A DNA stretch of 12,849 nt from Candidatus Auribacterota bacterium. Lineage in GTDB: Bacteria; Auribacterota; JAFGBW01. This document shows positions 4,982-10,900 of this stretch, piece after piece. The stretch is taken from positions 1 through 12,849 of the forward strand of contig JAFGBW010000183.1 in NCBI GenBank assembly GCA_016932965.1, given 5' to 3'. Within the stretch, counting starts at the first letter, position 1. Every line of letters starts with the position of its first letter. A program made the translations under genes and the position numbers. The notes under the pieces were generated by a model. The model made no database searches, was not told where the DNA came from, and saw nothing but the letters and a program-made list of their open reading frames with translations.

Positions 4982-7900
4982 TCAGGCTCCTTGTGAAACG
5001 ATTCGGTCCGGACGAAGCTGAGGAGTTTGCGGCGAAGGCTGTTTTTGATTTATTTCGAGTGATTCCAGTTCAGCTCTGAGGATCGAATCAATCAGGTTTT
5101 GGACGGCGGATTTTTCTGTTTTTGAATCTCGGATCACTTCCTGTGTGGACCTGAGGTCTTTTCCATGTTCCAATCTGTAGGCCTTGCGGTCCATTTCAAG
5201 TCTGATCAAAACAGAAAGACTTTTGGGATCGTTTTTCAAAAGATGTTCCAGCAGTTTTTCACCGATGAAAAGCGTGCTGCCTTTGGCTTCACCGTAATGG
5301 GCGTAACTTTTACCTTTTTCATTTCCTGCCACAGACAACAGATCCTGCAGGAGCACCAGCCGGGTTTCGCCAAACAGTTTTCGTACGGATTCATCCAGAG
5401 TCAGATAAATGCCGTCTCCTATCGTTCCATTCATGAATTCTTTCATGAGGGTCACGATTTCAGGTTCAGGTTCAGCTGAAGGGAGTCCTGTATTTAACGT
5501 GTCCGGTTTGAAACTTTTAACTGTTCCGTGTAAACGGGTTTCACCGGGCTGCAGGTTTGCCTGATCCAGTCTGGCTGATATCCGGGTTCCGGCTGTTTCA
5601 TTTGATATCCCTTCCGTCCCGGCTGGTTTTCCATCAGGCGTTAGAGAAAAATGTCCTTTGAGTTCTTCCAGGTTGATCTGGCCGGGAAGATCCTTGCCGC
5701 CGATATGAAAATAATCCGTCACATCGCCGACCGGAACATAGCCCAGCCCCCGGTTTCTGGCCTCCATGATTTTGGCAACGGCTTCAGCCACATCATAGGG
5801 CCTGTCCTCCCGGATGCGGATGAAATGCTGCCCCTTTTCTTTAAATGCCTGGACAGGGGATGCTCCCTCGCCAAAACCAATGGCAAAGATTTCAACCCCG
5901 GCCTTGCGGTACATCTCAAGAACTGCTTTCAGCTCAGGGGTCTGTTGTGTGCCGGATATCGCCCCGTCCTGACCGTCAGTGAACAATACAAGAGTTTTGT
6001 TTTTTGCCCGCCGGACTTCAGGGCGCAGATGAGAGCCGGTAAAATCCGATAATTTTTCCTTCAATGCTTTCAGCATATCGTTCCCGTTGTGACCCACCTG
6101 TTTGCCCATGGCGACACATTTTGATTTCCATTGTTCCTGGCTGTAAAATCTTCCCATTTCACAGACTGTGACCGGAGGCTGATCCGTGTAAAAGGACATG
6201 TCATAGAAGAAATGTTTTGGCGCTGCCTCCCTCCATTTTCTGCAGTTATCGCCTATGCATTTGACCGCATAGCCCATTTGTTTTGTAAAGGGGCTGAGGC
6301 TTCCGCTGAAATCTCCCAGGAACATGAAGGCATGGGGGGACATGTCCCATACCTGAAAGCGTTTGATCAATGCGTCCTGCTGTTTCAGCATGGCGCGGTA
6401 GGGATCGATCTCAAGCCCGGTCCTGCTTCTGACCGTGAGAGTCTTTTTTCTGGCACGGATGCTGTTTAACCCCCTTTGAAAGACAGCATTCGCATATCCT
6501 TGTCCGTTCAGCCCCATTTTTTCATATTCATCATTTGAGGCTTCAATTCTATTTTCAATTTCCTCCGCTGTTTTTCTGGATTTCTCAAAATCCCGGATCC
6601 GGTCCTGTTCCCTTCTTTTTTCAACATCTTCAGGAAGGTTCTGCGGGGTCTGATGAGTCACTTCATCCGAGCCTTCGTTCCGGGTGACCTGGATTTCCTG
6701 TGCAGCCCCTCCCTCGACTGTTTCTATCTCCACCTCAATTTCACCATCCACTCCCTGCATCAATTCAGCGTATTCGCTCTCTCCTTTTCCTGTTCCGGCC
6801 TTCTGTTTATAAGAACCCTTGTTCCCGCTGGCAAGATAGGACGGATGGTCGTACAGATAACAGGCGATCTCTTCCAATTGTTCATCACCTAACGTACGGA
6901 CAATTTCTGTGACTTTTGAAATGTCAGCAGAGTCGAATGCATCGCTTATCTGCGGAGCATAACCGTCCCGCTGTTCCATTTCCCATAAACGAAGAAGAAT
7001 CCCGTTTAATATTCCCTTGGCTGCCTGGGTATAATAGGATTTGGGATCTTGGGCCAGCCAGGGGATCAATGAATTTTCAAGATATTGTTTTTTCCCCTGA
7101 CTGTGCATGAGAGGGGAAAGCATGGAATTCAATTCAATATTTTTCGGGACTATCCTGCCGGGACTTGTGTCATTTCTGTGACCCAGTTCATGATGCGCCG
7201 TCCATTCGGTCTGAAGGGAATCTTTCCCTCCATTTTTGGAGGCATCCACCAGTGCAAATTCTCCGTCAAAATAGCCCAGTTTTGTCCCTTTTTCCAGGCC
7301 CTTGCCCTCAATAACAAATGCTTCTCCGCTTGTTTCCCATCCGGGTTTGTGGGAGAGCGTGATCTTCTTTAATATTTTGTTCGGGAATAAATGCAAAAAC
7401 CGGGTTGTCCGGTTTCCCGGTTTGCTCATGAAAACAACAATATGCCTGTCAAACGGAATGAACTTTTTTCTGAATTCCAATATCGCGTATTTGATGAGGT
7501 CCTTTTGGGGATAAATATAGGAATACTGGGTCTGAATGTATTCCAGAAGTTCTTTGAGTGTGGAAGCACCTTCCGGTATCCCCATCTGTTTATCCAGTTC
7601 TTCAGCCATGGCCAGGAAATCCTGATTGAACCGGGCCCCGTCCCGGTTGGCCAGGGCGCGCATATAATGGGAAAGTCCTTCCAGAAAAACATCTATTTTA
7701 TTGTTTGGATCTTCGGCATCGATCAGTTTGGGAGCGGCATGAAATTTTTGTGCGGTTTCAGAAATGAGATTGGAATCATAGTCGATCTCCTTGATATTGA
7801 CCGGAGCTTCAACAGGGGGAACATGGGGGCGTTTGGGGGCAGGAGGGATGATTTCTATTTTTATTTTGCCCCAGACTCCCCAGAACGTTTCTGTGATAGA

Positions 7901-10900
7901 GGGCCTGTCTTTTTTTTCCGGCAGTTCCATCCAGGCAACGATCATTTTATCCAGAATCCTTTTGTCTATGGCGTCCCGCCCTGAGAAGGAATCCGGATTA
8001 AAGGTGAATACGAGCTGGACATTGGGGCCTATCTCAAAGGGTTCTTCACCGGGAAACATGGGAGAGATCCTTTTTTCCCCTCTCAAGATAGGTTCCAGGA
8101 TCCACAGGATTTCAGGCCTGATATTGGCCTCGTCTATGTCAATGACCACATTTCCTTTTTTGAGCCAGTCATAGAGTTCCTTGGTTCTTTTATGAAAGGT
8201 TTCGTCAATGGACTGCTCAATGTCAAAGGTCCAGTCTTCTGTCCGGCTTTTTTTATGGCACTGGTATTTATAATATTCCATTCCCTTTAGAGCGGCATAA
8301 TGTGCCGTCAGGGTGGTCTTGACCGCTCCGGGCTCTCCTATAAAGGCGACGGCTTTTCCTGTTTCGCCTGCGCGGGAGAGCACTTCCAGCCCGAGCCTGG
8401 GAGCGGTTCCGCTGTATGAGATCCGGTCTTTTTCCGGCATTTCCAACGGGGTTTTTGCGGTTTCTGACGGGTAGAAAGGCACGCCTCCGACCGAGATGAT
8501 TTTTCCGTCAATATTCCCCGTTGTGGTTTCCAGTTCATGCTTCAGCTCGGGTTTTTCCGCTAAACCGAGTGTGTCTTTGAGAATCTCCCTGAAGTATTCA
8601 AAATCCTCTTTTTTGAATCTGGAACCGATGATCCGCAGGGCCTCGGTACTGATCAGGTCCCGGGTCAGCTTCTGCAGTTCCTCAAAATCCGCTTTTTTAT
8701 CAGGCGGCGGTCCGTGGAAAAGCATGGAATCCAAATCCCTGCCCAGTCTGATGTTGAGCTCATCAATTTTTTTATTCTGCAATTTGGCTTTTTGAATGCA
8801 TTCGGCGAGTGTGTAAAAAATCGTAGGGCTTAAGTCATACGTCTGTTCCGCGAACCAGCGGTTTGCCGTTTCGGCTGAATCGATCTGCATGAGGGCTGAA
8901 TACAGGCGGCACAGAAGAAGCGCTTCTTCGAGATTCAGCCCGTATTTCCGGACAAGCACGGTTTCAAAATCAGAGAGTTTTTTTGCGTTATGATGATAAA
9001 TTAAAAATTCGGCATGGATCTTGTCCTGCTGTATCCCGGACGGTTCTTTCGGAAAATGTTCGGGATTGAAGTCCGGATTCCATTTATAATGACTGCCTTT
9101 TGCATCCATTGGGAGAAGAACGTTTTCCCGGACAAGAGCCAATAGTTTCTCCTGTCTGACGGTCTGTTCTCCGGAAAGCATGTTAAGGATATCGTATTTG
9201 CTGTAGATGCCGGAGGCAGGGGGGTCTTCGCGGGGAACGCCGAGCTTGATCCACCGGTTGAAAAACGCGCTGGAAAAATCCTGCACGGAATCGGAGGCGA
9301 TTTCCGCGATGAAATGGATATGCGGGGGACGGATGAATTTTTTCAGTCTTCCATCCCCCATTTCGATTTCGATGAATCCGTCCTCTAAAAATCCGTTCAA
9401 AGCGGTTCGCAAATCCTCGCTCCAGAGGTCGATGTTTCTGATCCAGATCGTTTTGGGTTCCGGAGTTGTTTTGGATGTTTTCATCTCTTCATATTCTTCT
9501 TCTGTCATGAGATGCTGGGTGATTTTACCGAGGATAAACCCAATATCCGTTGTGGATGGCTTTCCGTGAAAATCAGGAAAGAGCCCGCCCAGGGTTTCAA
9601 GCCTTGAATGATCGGGGGTCGCGTCAATGACGCAGAGGGAGGAATGCATGTCGGAACAGATTTTTTCGATGAGTTCATGGGTGCGGGAGCCTTGTTCATT
9701 GATGAATAAAACCGGCTCTCCTGACTCCATGCTGAGTTTGGCGATAAAAGCCTGTTCCAGCTCATTATCTGTAAAAAGCTGTTCCTGTGTTTTGGGATGG
9801 AACGCGGATTTCTTGAGGGTCTGGAATTTTTCTTCCAGTCTGGGAAGGCTTCCCGGTTCGATCCGTTCGATCGTTTTTCCTATCAGTCGTTCCACCTCAT
9901 TTTTTTCCCAGGTGTGCGAGAAAAAGGACTCATACACGATCCGCAGAGAAACATAATAATTGAACAACGGATCATTGTCTTTTTCGTTTGACCATTGAAA
10001 CAATTTGGCGGCCCTTCTGATTTCACGTTTGGAGATGTAATGCCTGTCCGTATCATCCAGCCCAAGGTCAGTGCCGATCCTTTTTTTCAATTCAGTATGG
10101 AAGGAGCTTATTTCAAGTGCCAGTTTTTCCAGCCGGGCTGATTCAATCCCGTAATCCTCCAGATAATACTCATAGAGTCCTTTCAGGGTATCCGGTCCGT
10201 CGTCTTCAGAAACCTGGATGAAAATGAGGTTGGATGCGGTTTCGCTTTTGACCACTTCGCGGGCCTGGGTTTCCCCTGGAAGGTTGTTGGTGATGATGAG
10301 CCTGAAATCAGGATGGACGGTCAGAGGAATTTCAAGCCCGGGAAATTCATGCAGCGTAAAAGTTCTCCCCGGAGTCCGGTCGCGTAAAAGAACCGAGAGC
10401 CAGTTTAAAAGCGCTCGTCCTTTTTTTCCGACCGCCCCTTCGTCAACCACAAACACGCCGCCGTGAGTGATGGCCTCTAGTAATGTTTGCCGGAAATGAC
10501 CTTTTTCGTCAGGGATGTTGTTTCTCCGGATGTTTCCGTGCGCATCCTGGCTGTAGCCGCCCACCCAGTCCGAGAGATTACGCTGTCCGTGCATCTGGAA
10601 AACATAGGAGGGGATCCCAAGGAGAAGGGCGATTTCTTTGGAAATACTGGTTTTTCCTGCGCCTGATCCGCCTTCAAGGTCAACCGCCCATCCCCTTTCA
10701 AAGGCTTTCAGGACCGAGAGCTCAACGTCTTTCAGGACATCCGTTTCCATGAGAAAATTTTTACGGATGAGGGTCTTTTTCTGTTCCTTATCCTGCGGGT
10801 GAAGAATGTCTGAAAGGTTGAGGATTTTTCCCTGAAAAGCGGTGATTTCATGGCCTTTTCTTAAATAGACCGGTTCCGGTTTTTTAGTGATACTTTTATA

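Noticed and set aside
7391-7984. 197-codon plus-strand reading frame antisense to the giant gene
   Set aside because: It is a shadow of the strongly supported minus-strand coding sequence; the product shows no motif. The same holds for the other antisense frames between 5165 and 12506.
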